A DNA stretch of 64,000 bases from Sandaracinobacter neustonicus (GCF_006385875.1 NZ_VFSU01000031.1:36506-100505), one strand, 5' to 3'. Positions 7,738 through 17,630 are shown, counted from the stretch's first letter. Notes: a model not told the origin generated them from the letters alone. A program made the numbers and translations.

Positions 7738-10700
7738 TCAACCGATCAGCGCAGCCCTTGCCACTGTTGCCAGATGCGCCAGCATCGCCAGCGTCGGCGC
7801 GCCGGTGATGCGGGCGGCTTGTATGGTGCGGGCGATGGCGTCGGCCTGTGCTGCATGGGCTTTCAGCCAGCTGTTGGTTTCCGCCAGCGGGTCTCCGCCT
7901 TTGGGCGTCAGGCGGCCGATCAGGTCCAGTCGCATGGTTTCGAAGGCGCGGGCGGCTGTGGCTGCCAGCAGCCGTTCCCAGCTGTCGGCGGGGTGCAGGG
8001 CGCGGGTGGCACCGTGCGCCCAGTCGATCCCCAGCGCTTCGCCCAGCCTTGTGTAGGCTTCGGCCGTCTTGCCTTCGTCCAGTTCTAGGTCTGAGGCCAG
8101 CGCCACCACGCCTGCTGCGCCGGACAGCGCATTCAGCGTGGCGATCCAGTCCACCACATTCGCCGGGGCACCGGCCAGCGTGAGGCGCTGGCGCACGGCT
8201 TCCACCTGCGCGCGCGGTTCCGGGCGCAGCAGCTTGTCCAGCCGGGGCAGCAGTCGCTTCAGGCCGGGGGCGAGGCGGGCGGAGAGCCGCTCGGGGTTTT
8301 CCGCGCCGGTGCGCACGGCCAGATCGCCCACCAGCGCGCGGGTGAGGCCGGCGGCTTCGCCATGGAAGATCAGCGCTTGCGCTGCCGGCACCTCTGCGGC
8401 GTCGATGGCGGCCCACAGGCTTTCCAGATCGAACAGGGTCCGCGCGGAGACGAAAGCGGCGGCGATGGTGGACAGCGGCAGCCCCAGTTCAGCCGACAGG
8501 TCATGCGCCAGCGTCAGCCCGCCGCGATTCACCAGCAAGTTGGCGAGCTTGGTGGCGATGATCTGGCGGCGCAGCTGGTGGCCGCGGATTTCGGCCTCGT
8601 AAGGGCCGCGCATCATCGGCGGGAAGGCGCGGAACAGATCCTCTTCCAGCAGCAGGTCGGTCACCAGATCGGATTCGACCAGCGCGTCTTTCAGCTCCAT
8701 CTTGGTGTAAGACAGCAGCACGGCCAGTTCCGGCCGCGTCAGGCCCCGGCCCAGCCGCTTGCGCTCTTCGATGTCGCGCGGGCCGGGCAGACCTTCCACC
8801 TGCCGGTCCAGCCGGCCGGAGGCTTCCAGCATTTCCATCAGCCGCACATGCGCCTGCAGCCGCTCGCGGGCGTTGGCTTCCACCACGGAGAGGATCAGCG
8901 TCTGCGCCGAATTGTTGGAGAGCACGAGGGCCGCCACTTCGTCCGTCATCTCGGCCAGCAGCGTGTCGCGCGCGTCCTCCGTCAGCCGCCCGGCGCGGGT
9001 GGCCGCGCCCAGCGCGATCTTGATGTTCACTTCATGGTCGGAAGTGTCGACGCCCGCCGAATTGTCGATGAAGTCGGTGTTCAGACGCCCGCCATGGCTG
9101 GCGAACTCGATGCGCCCGGCCTGTGTGACGCCAAGGTTCGCACCTTCGCCGATCACCTTCGCGCGCACATCCTGCCCGTTCACCCGCTGCGCGTCGTTGG
9201 CGCGGTCCCCAACGTCGCCGTTCGATTCAGACGTCGCCTTGATATAGGTGCCGATGCCGCCGAACCACATCAGGTCCACCGGGGCCTTCAGGATCGCCGT
9301 CATCAGTTCGGCCGGGGCCAGCGCTTCGGCGTCGATATTCAGCAGCGCGCGCACTTCGGCCGACAGCGGGATCGATTTCTGGCTGCGCGGGAACACCCCG
9401 CCGCCATTGGAAATCAGCTTCGCGTCATAATCGGCCCAGCTGGAGCGCGGCAGCGCGAACAGCCGGGCGCGTTCGGCCCAGCTGGCGGCAGGGTCCGGCG
9501 CGGGATCAAGGAAGATGTGGCGGTGATCGAACGCCGCCACCAATTTCAGGCTTTTCGACAGCAGCATGCCGTTGCCGAACACGTCGCCGGACATATCGCC
9601 CACGCCCGCCACGGTGACGGGATCGGCCTGCACGTCCACGCCCATTTCGGCGAAGTGGCGGGTCACGGAAACCCATGCCCCGCGCGCGGTGATGCCCATC
9701 GCCTTGTGATCGTAACCGACGGAGCCGCCGCTGGCGAAGGCGTCGCCCAGCCAGAAGCCCGCCTCCAGCGCGAGGCCGTTGGCGGTGTCTGAGAAGGTGG
9801 CCGTGCCCTTGTCTGCCGCGACCACCAGATAGGGGTCGTCCGCATCCAGTCGCTTCACATGATGCGGCGGTACCACCTTGCCTTCGGCATCCAGATTGTC
9901 GGTGATGGAGAGCAGGGTGCGGATGAACAGCTTATAGGCTTCAAGGCCCTCCGCCGCCCATGCGTCGCGGTTGGCGGCGGGATCGGGCAGCTGCTTGGGG
10001 AAGAAACCGCCCTTCGCGCCGGTGGGCACGATCACGCTGTTCTTCACCATCTGCGCCTTCACAAGGCCCAGCACTTCGGTGCGGAAATCGTCGCGCCGGT
10101 CAGACCAGCGGAGCCCGCCTCGCGCGATAGGGCCGCCGCGCAGGTGGATGCCTTCCACGCGCGGGCTATACACCCAGATTTCGCGCCAGGGCAGCGGCTT
10201 GGGCAGGCCCGGCACGCGCGCCGATTCCAGCTTGAAGGCCAGCGCGGCAGGCCCGCCGGGGACGAAGGCATTGGTGCGCAGCATCGCCTGCACCAGCCCC
10301 AGGAACAGCCGCAGGATGCGGTCGTCGTCGATCGCCTGCACGGCGTCCAGCGTTTCGCGGAAGCGTTCGCTCGCGGCTTCGGCGGCCTTTTTCGTGCCGT
10401 CCGGCGCGTGGTGCGCGCGGAACAGCGCGATCAGCGCCAGCGTGGCGGGCTTGTTGCGCTTCAGCACGTCCACCACGGTCTGCAACGAATAGGCGCTGCC
10501 CGTCTGCCGCAGGTAACGGAACCATGCGCGCAACCAGTTGGCCTCCTCCGCCGTCAGCCCGCAGGCCGGGATCAGCGCGTTGAAGCCGTCATTTTCCTGC
10601 GTGCCTGTCAGCACCGCGTCGAGCGCCGGGTTCACTACCTGACAGAAGGGCGGCAGTTCGGCGGCGGGCACATTGGCTTCCAGCGTGAAATCGTGGATCC

Positions 10701-12393
10701 AGCCCAGCTCGCCCCCGGCGAGGTCGTAGGGGACTTCCTCGATCACCCGGAAGCCGAAATTCTCCAGCATCGGCACCGAATCGGACAGCGGGATGATCTC
10801 CCCCAGCCGGTAGATTTTCAGCCGGATGATGCTGTCCGGGTCTCCGGCGCGGCGATAGAGCGCCACATGCCGATCATCCGGGGTGGAGAGTTCCGTGAGC
10901 CGCAGGATGTCGGCCGCCGCTTCGGCGGGGGTGAATTCGGATCGGTAGCCGGGCGAGAAGGCGCGTCCGTGGGAGAGTGCCAGCCGCGCCGCGCGGATTG
11001 CGCCTGCGCGGTCGCGCAGGGCGAGCTCCAGCTCGTCGTCCCAGCCGCGCGTCAGCTGCACGAGCTTCTGGTTCAGCGATGCGGCGTCGGGCGCGGTCGC
11101 CACGCCGTCCACCACATAATGCACCCGCGCGAGGCCCTCGGCGCGCAGTTCCGCGTCGAATTTGTCCAGCTTGCCGCCGGTTTCGCCTTCCAGCATGCGG
11201 CCGATGCGGGCGCGCAAATCCGCCGAATAGGTTTCGCGCGGGATGTAAACGAGGAAGGAGGCCTTGGCAGAGCGCGAATCATGCCGCGCAAACAACTGCG
11301 GGCGGGGGCGGTCCAGCAGGCTCAGCAGCCCGCGCGCCATCTCCAGCAGTTCGTCGGTGTCGATCTGGAACATTTCCTCGCGCGGGAAAGTCTCGATCAC
11401 ATGCGTCAGCGCGCGGCCCGCGTGGCTGCGCGGGGTGAAGCCCAGCTGCTCGGCCACTTCGGCCACCTTGCGCCGCACCAGCGGCACCCGGCGCGGGCTT
11501 TCGCGCAGCGCGGCGCTGGCGAACAGGCCCAGGAAATGCACCGCCCCCACCACGCTGCCCTTGGCATCGAAGCGGCGCACGCTGATCACGTCCAGCGGCA
11601 CGATGCGGTGCACGGTGGAGCGCAGCGGCGATTTGTGGATGCTCAGCGGCTCGCTCGCCCCGGCCTCATCCTGCGGCGCGGGCCAGCGCTCGCGGTCGCG
11701 CATCAGCCCCAGCCGCGTTTCGCCATCGGCAAAGCCCAGCAGGGTGAAATTGTCGGAGGCCAGCCATTCAAGGAAGGCGATGGTTTCGGCCAGCACATGC
11801 GGGGCAATCGGCGGCGGCCGGTCGTTCAGCTCCCGCGCGGCGGCGCGCAGTTCGCGCAGCATCAGCTGCCAGTCCGTCACGGCGCGGCGCACATCGCCAT
11901 AGACAAGCCCCAGCTGCTGCGCGAGGTCGGCGCGGCGCTTGGCGGGCGCGCGCTCCACGTCCATCAGGATCAGGCTTTCGCGCGGCGCATCCGGCTCGCC
12001 CAGCGCCACCACCCGGCCGTCACCGTCGCGTCGCACCCCCATGATGGGGTGGAACAGCCGCTGAATCTCCAGCCCGAAACTGCCCATCACGGCAGTCGCC
12101 GAATCGACGAGGAAGGGCATATCATCGGTGGAGAGCGCGACCGCCATGTGGCGGTTGCCCGCGTCGCCCTCGCCGGAACCGACTTCCACATTGTGCGCGC
12201 CCGGCAGCCGCACCGCGAAGGTGCGGAAGGCGAAATCCGCCAGCCGGTCCAGATCGGGGTCCGAAAGCCCCTCGATCTCGGACAGCGCCGCGCTGCCGAA
12301 CAGCAGGTCGCGGAACTGGCGCTTCAGCGCGGTTGGAAACCTCTGCAGATCCGTAGGCGGGGCCGCCGTTTTCGCCGTGCTGGGCATTCGCAT
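7738..12393 (-). CDS. gdhB: Large NAD-dependent glutamate dehydrogenase
   Basis: 1551 residues, matching the 180-kDa class of NAD-specific glutamate dehydrogenases (GDH2/GdhB), which oxidise glutamate to 2-oxoglutarate and ammonia, mainly for catabolism. The catalytic core is in the middle-to-C-terminal part: GGPIARGGLRWSDR, then VPTGAKGGFFPKQLP with the catalytic Lys near residue 795, and GGGVFPRS and KVIGEGANLGVTQAGR in the nucleotide-binding region. The long N-terminal part carries the family's ACT-like regulatory segments. ATG at 12393 or 12387 is possible. The gene symbol follows Pseudomonas usage. Confidence 0.95.
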   Translation of the reverse strand: MRMPSTAKTAAPPTDLQRFPTALKRQFRDLLFGSAALSEIEGLSDPDLDRLADFAFRTFAVRLPGAHNVEVGSGEGDAGNRHMAVALSTDDMPFLVDSATAVMGSFGLEIQRLFHPIMGVRRDGDGRVVALGEPDAPRESLILMDVERAPAKRRADLAQQLGLVYGDVRRAVTDWQLMLRELRAAARELNDRPPPIAPHVLAETIAFLEWLASDNFTLLGFADGETRLGLMRDRERWPAPQDEAGASEPLSIHKSPLRSTVHRIVPLDVISVRRFDAKGSVVGAVHFLGLFASAALRESPRRVPLVRRKVAEVAEQLGFTPRSHAGRALTHVIETFPREEMFQIDTDELLEMARGLLSLLDRPRPQLFARHDSRSAKASFLVYIPRETYSADLRARIGRMLEGETGGKLDKFDAELRAEGLARVHYVVDGVATAPDAASLNQKLVQLTRGWDDELELALRDRAGAIRAARLALSHGRAFSPGYRSEFTPAEAAADILRLTELSTPDDRHVALYRRAGDPDSIIRLKIYRLGEIIPLSDSVPMLENFGFRVIEEVPYDLAGGELGWIHDFTLEANVPAAELPPFCQVVNPALDAVLTGTQENDGFNALIPACGLTAEEANWLRAWFRYLRQTGSAYSLQTVVDVLKRNKPATLALIALFRAHHAPDGTKKAAEAASERFRETLDAVQAIDDDRILRLFLGLVQAMLRTNAFVPGGPAALAFKLESARVPGLPKPLPWREIWVYSPRVEGIHLRGGPIARGGLRWSDRRDDFRTEVLGLVKAQMVKNSVIVPTGAKGGFFPKQLPDPAANRDAWAAEGLEAYKLFIRTLLSITDNLDAEGKVVPPHHVKRLDADDPYLVVAADKGTATFSDTANGLALEAGFWLGDAFASGGSVGYDHKAMGITARGAWVSVTRHFAEMGVDVQADPVTVAGVGDMSGDVFGNGMLLSKSLKLVAAFDHRHIFLDPAPDPAASWAERARLFALPRSSWADYDAKLISNGGGVFPRSQKSIPLSAEVRALLNIDAEALAPAELMTAILKAPVDLMWFGGIGTYIKATSESNGDVGDRANDAQRVNGQDVRAKVIGEGANLGVTQAGRIEFASHGGRLNTDFIDNSAGVDTSDHEVNIKIALGAATRAGRLTEDARDTLLAEMTDEVAALVLSNNSAQTLILSVVEANARERLQAHVRLMEMLEASGRLDRQVEGLPGPRDIEERKRLGRGLTRPELAVLLSYTKMELKDALVESDLVTDLLLEEDLFRAFPPMMRGPYEAEIRGHQLRRQIIATKLANLLVNRGGLTLAHDLSAELGLPLSTIAAAFVSARTLFDLESLWAAIDAAEVPAAQALIFHGEAAGLTRALVGDLAVRTGAENPERLSARLAPGLKRLLPRLDKLLRPEPRAQVEAVRQRLTLAGAPANVVDWIATLNALSGAAGVVALASDLELDEGKTAEAYTRLGEALGIDWAHGATRALHPADSWERLLAATAARAFETMRLDLIGRLTPKGGDPLAETNSWLKAHAAQADAIARTIQAARITGAPTLAMLAHLATVARAALIG

Positions 12394-12528
12394 CGTCTCT
12401 CTGTCACCTCGGCGGCATCAAATGCCCAACCGTGTCGGAGCTATGCGCCTCCCTTTACAGGGCTTCAAGCAGCGAGGGCGTCGGAATCTTGCGGCGGCTT
12501 CCGAATTTTCTGCGGCAATCCATGGGCT

Positions 12529-13230
12529 TCATCGCGAGTTGTTCGCCAGCCAGGCGATGGCCGCGCCCAGTTCCCGGTGCAGATCGTCCGTTTCCGCCTG
12601 CGAGAGCAGGGTGCGCCAGGAAATCAGCGCCACCGCGACGCCGGTCAACCCCTGCCCGGCCTCCGGTGCGAAGGGCAGGGCCACTGCTCGGAACAGGATG
12701 GCCGGGCGCGGCCCGCCGATGTCGGGGTCGAAATCGCTGTCCAGATGCAGCGGCTGCCCGGCGGCGATCGCTTCCAGCGCCAGCGCCACGGCGCGCTCGC
12801 CCACGCCCAGCGTCGCATTGGCGGACGAGGCCGCCATGTTCATGGCGGTGCCCTCATGTGCGAACTGCATCCGCAGCAACTCTGCACCCACCTCGCGGAT
12901 CGTCACCAGCCCGCCCCGGCTGCGCTCCACCCGCATCGCCTGCGCGGCAAACGGCGGTGCCAGCAGCGCGGTCGCGCCATCGGCCGATGGCAGCCGCCGC
13001 TCCCCGCGCAGCCGCATCCACAGCGCCTGCGCCCTGTTGGACAGCCGTCGCTCGATCCCGGACGGCGGGGCCTCCCCCGCCAGCGCGGTGGCAGAGGCGG
13101 CGTCGAACGGCTGCAACGCGCCGCGCCGCCGCCGGGCGGTCGCCCATGGATTCTGGGTTGGATTCGGGGGGTGCAGGCCCTTCTCCGGGCCCAGCACGGG
13201 GGTGTCGGCCATCTCCATCCCTTTCGGCAT
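12529..13230 (-). CDS. Conserved protein, possibly with a PAS-like domain
   Basis: 233 residues. Residues about 60-200 (NRAQALWMRLRGERRLPSAD, then LVTIREVGAELLRM, then GGPRPAILFRAVALPF) resemble the small PAS-like family of alphaproteobacteria (PAS_5), but the match is by eye and weak. No membrane segment or catalytic motif is seen. It lies 135 bases upstream of the glutamate dehydrogenase gene on the same strand and could be cotranscribed with it. Two in-frame ATGs shortly after the chosen start are possible alternatives. Confidence 0.7.
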   Translation of the reverse strand: MPKGMEMADTPVLGPEKGLHPPNPTQNPWATARRRRGALQPFDAASATALAGEAPPSGIERRLSNRAQALWMRLRGERRLPSADGATALLAPPFAAQAMRVERSRGGLVTIREVGAELLRMQFAHEGTAMNMAASSANATLGVGERAVALALEAIAAGQPLHLDSDFDPDIGGPRPAILFRAVALPFAPEAGQGLTGVAVALISWRTLLSQAETDDLHRELGAAIAWLANNSR

Positions 13231-13301
13231 CGGCTGAGATCACGGCCCGCCGCGCCGAAAGTTGCGTGCCTGCTATCAGGTGAGCGCATCATAGCTGACT
13301 T

Positions 13302-13407
13302 GTCCCCGCTACCGGGGGCCGGTAAGAGCCGCAGGGAGAGCTGGCCAAGGCCAGCGCGGCAGAAACAGATGGCCGGAATTTCGACTGGCCAATGGTGACC
13401 GGGGGAC
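13302..13407 (+). promoter_or_regulatory. Structured 5' leader of the sulfurtransferase operon
   Basis: Several nested stems lie before the ATG at 13411. GTCCCC (13302-13307) can pair with the local CGGGG (13313-13317), or instead with GGGGAC (13402-13407), which is the ribosome-binding region. Between them are GCCGC/GCGGC (13328-13332 and 13356-13360) enclosing GCTGGCC/GGCCAGC (13340-13355), and TGGCC/GGCCA (13370-13374 and 13387-13391). Mutually exclusive pairing near the start codon suggests a translational switch. I recognise no known riboswitch consensus. Confidence 0.4.
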
Positions 13408-13410
13408 TTG

Positions 13411-14250
13411 ATGGACGCGATTGTCAGCGCCGAATGGCTGAAGGCCGAGATTTCCAAGAGCGACGTGCGCGTGGTGGATGCCACCCTGTTCCTGCCCGAT
13501 CATGGCCGCGACGCCCGCGTCGAATTCGAAGCCGCGCACATTCCGGGCGCGGTGTTCTTCGATATCGAGGAAATCGCTGACACGTCGTCCGGCCTGCCGT
13601 TCATGCTGCCCAAGCCGGAAAAATTCGCCTCCCGCGCGCAGGCGCTGGGGCTGGGCGATGGCTCGCGCATCGTCGTTTACGATAACTCGCCGCTGCGCAC
13701 GGCCGCGCGGGCGTGGTGGATGTTCCATTTGTTCGGCGCGCATCAGGTGGCCGTGCTGGATGGCGGGCTGGAGGCGTGGAAGGCAGCCGGCGGCGGGCTG
13801 GAAAGCGGCAAGCCGGTGGTGCGCCACCGCCACTTCACGGTGTGGGCGGATATGTCCTCCGTGCGCGATCTGGCCGCCGTGCGCGACAATCTGAAAACCG
13901 GCGCGGCGCAACTGGTCGATGCCCGATCGCCCTCGCGCTTTGCCGGTGCGGAGCCGGAAAGCCGCCCCGGCGTGCGCCCCGGCCATATTCCGGGCGCGAA
14001 GAACCTTCCCTACAGCGAGCTGTATAATGCAGACGGCACCATCAAGGACGCAGAGGGGCTGAATGCCGCCTTCGCCGCTGCCGGAGTCGATCCGGCGAAG
14101 CCGCTGATCGCCACTTGCGGTTCGGGCATCACCGCTTCCAGCATCGTGCTGGCCGCCACCCTGCTGGGTGCGAAAAGCCCGGCGCTGTATGATGGCAGCT
14201 GGGCCGAATGGGGCGCGCAGGCGGATACGCCGGTCGTCACGGGGGCCTGA
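13411..14250 (+). CDS. sseA: 3-Mercaptopyruvate/thiosulfate sulfurtransferase (two rhodanese domains)
   Basis: 279 residues from the ATG at 13411, preceded by GGGGGA. Two rhodanese domains: an inactive N-terminal one (about residues 8-130) and a catalytic C-terminal one with Cys236 in the loop CGSGIT, which is typical of 3-mercaptopyruvate sulfurtransferases rather than thiosulfate rhodaneses. It moves sulfur from mercaptopyruvate to cyanide or thiol acceptors. First gene of a three-gene operon; the next start lies 7 bases after its stop. The leader upstream is structured. Confidence 0.92.
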   Translation: MDAIVSAEWLKAEISKSDVRVVDATLFLPDHGRDARVEFEAAHIPGAVFFDIEEIADTSSGLPFMLPKPEKFASRAQALGLGDGSRIVVYDNSPLRTAARAWWMFHLFGAHQVAVLDGGLEAWKAAGGGLESGKPVVRHRHFTVWADMSSVRDLAAVRDNLKTGAAQLVDARSPSRFAGAEPESRPGVRPGHIPGAKNLPYSELYNADGTIKDAEGLNAAFAAAGVDPAKPLIATCGSGITASSIVLAATLLGAKSPALYDGSWAEWGAQADTPVVTGA

Positions 14251-14257
14251 GAGGGGC

Positions 14258-15451
14258 TTGGCGGAAAAACCCGATAGTTGGGCGGCGCACGCAGGCCGCC
14301 GGCCGGAGTGGACACAGAATCGCGAAGGCACCGGCGGGATCGTGAACCCGCCGGTGTGGCGCGCCTCCACCATTCTTTACCCGGACATCGCCTCGATGGA
14401 CGCTGCCAACGGCCTACAGGACGAAACCCTGTTCTATGGCCGCAAGGGCACCCCCACCACATGGGCGTTGCGCGAAGCGCTGACGGGGCTGGAACCGGGC
14501 GCGGCGGGCACCATGCTCTACCCCTCCGGCGTGGCGGCGATTGCCGGGGCCATCCTGTCGGTGGTGAAGCCCGGCGATCATATCCTGCTGCCGGACAGCG
14601 CCTATGATCCCACCAGCCTGTTCGGGCAGGGAATGCTGAAACGGCTGAACGTGGAAGCGCAGCCCTATGATCCGCTGATCGGGGCCGGAATCACGCAACT
14701 GTTCCGCCCGGAAACCGCGCTGGTGCTGCTGGAATCGCCCGGCTCCCTCACCTTCGAAGTGCAGGATGTGCCCGCCATCGCGGCGGCGGCGAAGGCGGCG
14801 GGCATCCCCACCCTGCTGGACAACACATGGGCCGCCAGCCACTTCTTCAAGGGAATCGCGGCGGGTTGCGACATGGTGGTGCAGGCGCTCACCAAATATG
14901 TCGGCGGCCATTCGGACCTGATAATGGGCAGTGTGTCCGCCACGGCCGCCTATTTCCCGCGTCTACGCAACACCGCATGGCAGCTGGGGCAGTGCGTTTC
15001 GGGCGATGAAGCGGCGCTGGCGTTGCGCGGCTTCCGCACCCTGCCCATGCGCATGGCCCGGCATCAGCAATCCGCGCTCACCGTCGCCCACTGGCTGAAG
15101 GCGCACCCTTTGGTGGACCGCGTGCTGCATCCGGCTTTCCCGGATTGCCCGGGGCACGAGATCTGGAAACGTGATTTCTCGGGCAGCTCCGGCCTGTTCG
15201 GGGTGGTGCTGAACATCGGCTCGCGCGCGGATGCGCCGCGCTTCTTCGATCAGCTGCAACAGTTCGGAATCGGCTTTAGCTGGGGCGGCTTCGAAAGCAT
15301 CGCCATTCCCACCAGCCCGGAAAAGATCCGCAGGCTGAACAGCTTCACCCCGTCCGGCCTGAGCCTCAGGCTGTCCATCGGGCTGGAAGACCCGGACGAT
15401 CTCATCGCAGATTTGTCCGCCGCACTGGACAGGCTGAGGAGCATGGAATGA
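14258..15451 (+). CDS. metC: Cystathionine beta-lyase (PLP-dependent)
   Basis: 397 residues. The start is a TTG at 14258, eight bases after the previous stop, with GAGGGG before it; upstream in-frame starts fall inside sseA. Cys/Met metabolism PLP family: the PLP-binding lysine is Lys213 in LTKYVGGHSD, and the active-site block YGRKGTPTTWALREALTGLE is present. It cleaves cystathionine to homocysteine, pyruvate and ammonia. MetC fits better than gamma-synthase or gamma-lyase because of the KYVGGHSD and SWGGFES segments. The next ATG overlaps its stop codon (ATGA). Confidence 0.88.
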   Translation: MAEKPDSWAAHAGRRPEWTQNREGTGGIVNPPVWRASTILYPDIASMDAANGLQDETLFYGRKGTPTTWALREALTGLEPGAAGTMLYPSGVAAIAGAILSVVKPGDHILLPDSAYDPTSLFGQGMLKRLNVEAQPYDPLIGAGITQLFRPETALVLLESPGSLTFEVQDVPAIAAAAKAAGIPTLLDNTWAASHFFKGIAAGCDMVVQALTKYVGGHSDLIMGSVSATAAYFPRLRNTAWQLGQCVSGDEAALALRGFRTLPMRMARHQQSALTVAHWLKAHPLVDRVLHPAFPDCPGHEIWKRDFSGSSGLFGVVLNIGSRADAPRFFDQLQQFGIGFSWGGFESIAIPTSPEKIRRLNSFTPSGLSLRLSIGLEDPDDLIADLSAALDRLRSME

Positions 15452-16875
15452 CCGACATCGCATCCCTCTATCGCGACACTGATGCAACGGGCCTGGCCCG
15501 GCTGGTGAAGAAGGGGGATGTGACGCGGGAGGAGCTTCTGGAAGCCGCCGTGGAGCGCGTCCGCGCGACGGACCCGCTGCTGGATTATATGGCGCAGGAT
15601 TGTCTGGATCGCGCGCAGGCGCAGGCGGCCGCGCCGCTGCCGGAATCGCCGCTGGCCGGGGTGCCCTTCCTGGTGAAGGATCTGGGCATCAATATCGCGG
15701 GCGTCCGCACCGGGTCCGGCAGCCGCTATCTGGAGCATCTGCCCGTCACCAATTCGCTGTTCGTCGATCGCGCCGACGCCGCCGGGCTGCTCACCTTCGG
15801 CAAGACGGCGACGCCGGAACTGGGCCTGACCGTCACCACCGAATCGATCGCCAATGGCCTCACCCGCAATCCGTGGAACAGTGGCAGAACCGCAGGCGGC
15901 TCGTCTGGCGGGGCCGCCGTGGCCGTGGCGGTGGGAACCGTGCCGCTGGCGCAGGCGTCAGACGGCGGCGGCTCGGTGCGGGTGCCCGCCAGCTGCTGCG
16001 GCCTTCTGGGCCTGAAAACCTCGCGCGGGCGAATCCCGCTCGGCCCGGGCAAGGTGGAGGACTGGAACGGCCTGTCCGGCATCGGCCCGATCAGCCGCAC
16101 CGTCCGCGACGCTGCCGCCTTTCTGGACGTGTTCGCCCACCCTGCGCCCGGCGATCGCGTGCGCCCCGCCGCCCCCGAGGGCGGCTGGCTGGAAGCGATC
16201 CGGCATAAGGCCCCGCGCCTTGATGTCGGCCTGATGCTCACCCCCTATAGCGGCGATCACCTCGATCCAGACGTGCATGGCGTGGTGCATGACACGGCCC
16301 TGCTGCTGGGCCGCCTTGGCCACAGCGTGCGTGAAGCCCGCCCCGATGTGGACTGGGCCGCGATGATGGATGCCAACGTCACCAACATCGCCATCTGCAC
16401 CGCCCGCACGCTGGCCACCCACGCCGAACTGGTCGGCCATGAAGCCGCGCCGGAGTCGATCGAGAAAATCACCGCCATGTGGCGGCACATCGCCGCCAGC
16501 CGCAGCGGCGAACAGCTGCAAGCCGCCATCGCCAGCTTCGAAGCCGCCGCCATCGCCGTGGACAGCTTCTTCGAAAGCCACGACCTGCTGCTCAGCCCCA
16601 CGCTTGCCAAACCTCCGGTGGAACTGGGCGTGCTGCATCTGGATCAGGACGATCCCTCCCGCTTCGGTGCGGAATTCTCCGCCTTTTCACCCTTCGCCTC
16701 ACTGGCCAACATCAGCGGCTGCCCCGCCATCAACCTGCCGCTGGGCACCAGCCACGACGGCCTGCCCATCGGCGTGATGCTGATGGCCCCCTTTGGCCGC
16801 GAAGACCTGCTGCTGCAAATCGCCGCCGAGCTGGAAACGGAAGTGCCGTGGGCAGGGCGGCGGCCGCATATTTGA
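15448..16875 (+). CDS. Amidase of the amidase-signature family
   Basis: 475 residues, normal for the family. The Ser-cisSer-Lys triad is visible: Lys77 in PFLVKDL, Ser152 in GGSSGGAA, and nucleophile Ser176 in DGGGSVRVPAS. It hydrolyses an amide, but the substrate is unknown; there is no sign that it is GatA, since no gatB or gatC lies nearby. Its ATG overlaps the metC stop by 4 bases, so it is the third gene of the sseA-metC-amidase operon. No signal peptide. Confidence 0.9.
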   Translation: MTDIASLYRDTDATGLARLVKKGDVTREELLEAAVERVRATDPLLDYMAQDCLDRAQAQAAAPLPESPLAGVPFLVKDLGINIAGVRTGSGSRYLEHLPVTNSLFVDRADAAGLLTFGKTATPELGLTVTTESIANGLTRNPWNSGRTAGGSSGGAAVAVAVGTVPLAQASDGGGSVRVPASCCGLLGLKTSRGRIPLGPGKVEDWNGLSGIGPISRTVRDAAAFLDVFAHPAPGDRVRPAAPEGGWLEAIRHKAPRLDVGLMLTPYSGDHLDPDVHGVVHDTALLLGRLGHSVREARPDVDWAAMMDANVTNIAICTARTLATHAELVGHEAAPESIEKITAMWRHIAASRSGEQLQAAIASFEAAAIAVDSFFESHDLLLSPTLAKPPVELGVLHLDQDDPSRFGAEFSAFSPFASLANISGCPAINLPLGTSHDGLPIGVMLMAPFGREDLLLQIAAELETEVPWAGRRPHI

Positions 16876-16890
16876 GGGGGGGCGCTGGGG

Positions 16891-17608
16891 GCCTCCGGCG
16901 GCCCGGGCGCTGCCCGGGACCCGGCAGGGGCGTGACGCCGCTCGCGCGCCCCCAGTTTTTTTGGCGATTGTATCTTTTGCAAACCGAAATCGCCTGCCTG
17001 TCTTCCGTTCCGCTCAGGCTGAGCTTGTCGAAGCCCCGGACGTGAATGCTCAACGGCTGAGCAGGTCGGGGGTCGCCCCATGGGGCTTCGACAAGCTCAG
17101 CCTGAGCGGGGGAAGAGGGTAGCAGCAAAAGCCGAAAAGTCGGCGGGTTTGCAAAGGATAGAATCGCCGTTTTTTAGCCCCTCCCCTGCAGGGGAGGGGT
17201 TGGGGTGGGGGCCATCCGCTTGGCGCGAGGTTGGGGATTTAGTGCCTGCGGCGTTTCAGGGCGTGCACCACCTACCCCTCCACCCGTCGCCCCGGACTTG
17301 ATCCGGGGGTGGCGGTTGTGGGTGTGGGGAGCGTGGTGGGTTCCTCAGGGGGCCTTCGACCCTTCGACAAGCTCAGGACTCAGGCTGAGCGGGTGGGGCG
17401 GTTGGTGGATCAGGCCCGGCGTGGACACCCCCTCTCCAACTCTCCCCCTTGCAGGGGGAGAGAGCCGCGTTGCGCCGCAGGCAATCAAAGTTGATCACTC
17501 ACACGGCGTTGGAATTAGGCCACCCCGCCAACTTAGAGGGTGCAGGGAAATCATTTCCCTGCCGGGTGCAGGGCAGAGCCCTGCTTGGCCTGTCCCGGAC
17601 CCGGAGGC
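16891..17608. repeat. Large mosaic repeat island with hairpin pairs at both ends
   Basis: Fills the 755-base space between convergent amidase and scpA. Left end: CCTCCGGCGG, hairpin CCCGGGCGCTGCCCGGG (16902-16918), then GCAGGGGCG...CGCC. Middle: a roughly 100-base inverted-repeat element (17011-17108), the GGGG/CCCC-rich module (about 17178-17236), a CCCCGGACTTGATCCGGGG palindrome (17284-17308) and a TTCGACAAGCTCAGG repeat. Right end: reverse CT/GA hairpin, reversed core GCGCCGCAGGCAATC (about 17475), arms GCAGGGAAAT/ATTTCCCTGC (17542-17562), a GGGCAGAGCCC hairpin and a reversed outer box, 22 bases from the scpA stop. Confidence 0.85.
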
Positions 17609-17630
17609 AAACTTTCCCGCCAGCCCGCCC

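Noticed and set aside
9859..13398. Very long open frame on the plus strand antisense to the glutamate dehydrogenase and PAS-like genes
   Set aside because: The minus-strand genes have clear family motifs. The antisense frame is low-complexity (His, Gln, Arg, Gly-rich) as expected from a GC-rich codon mirror.
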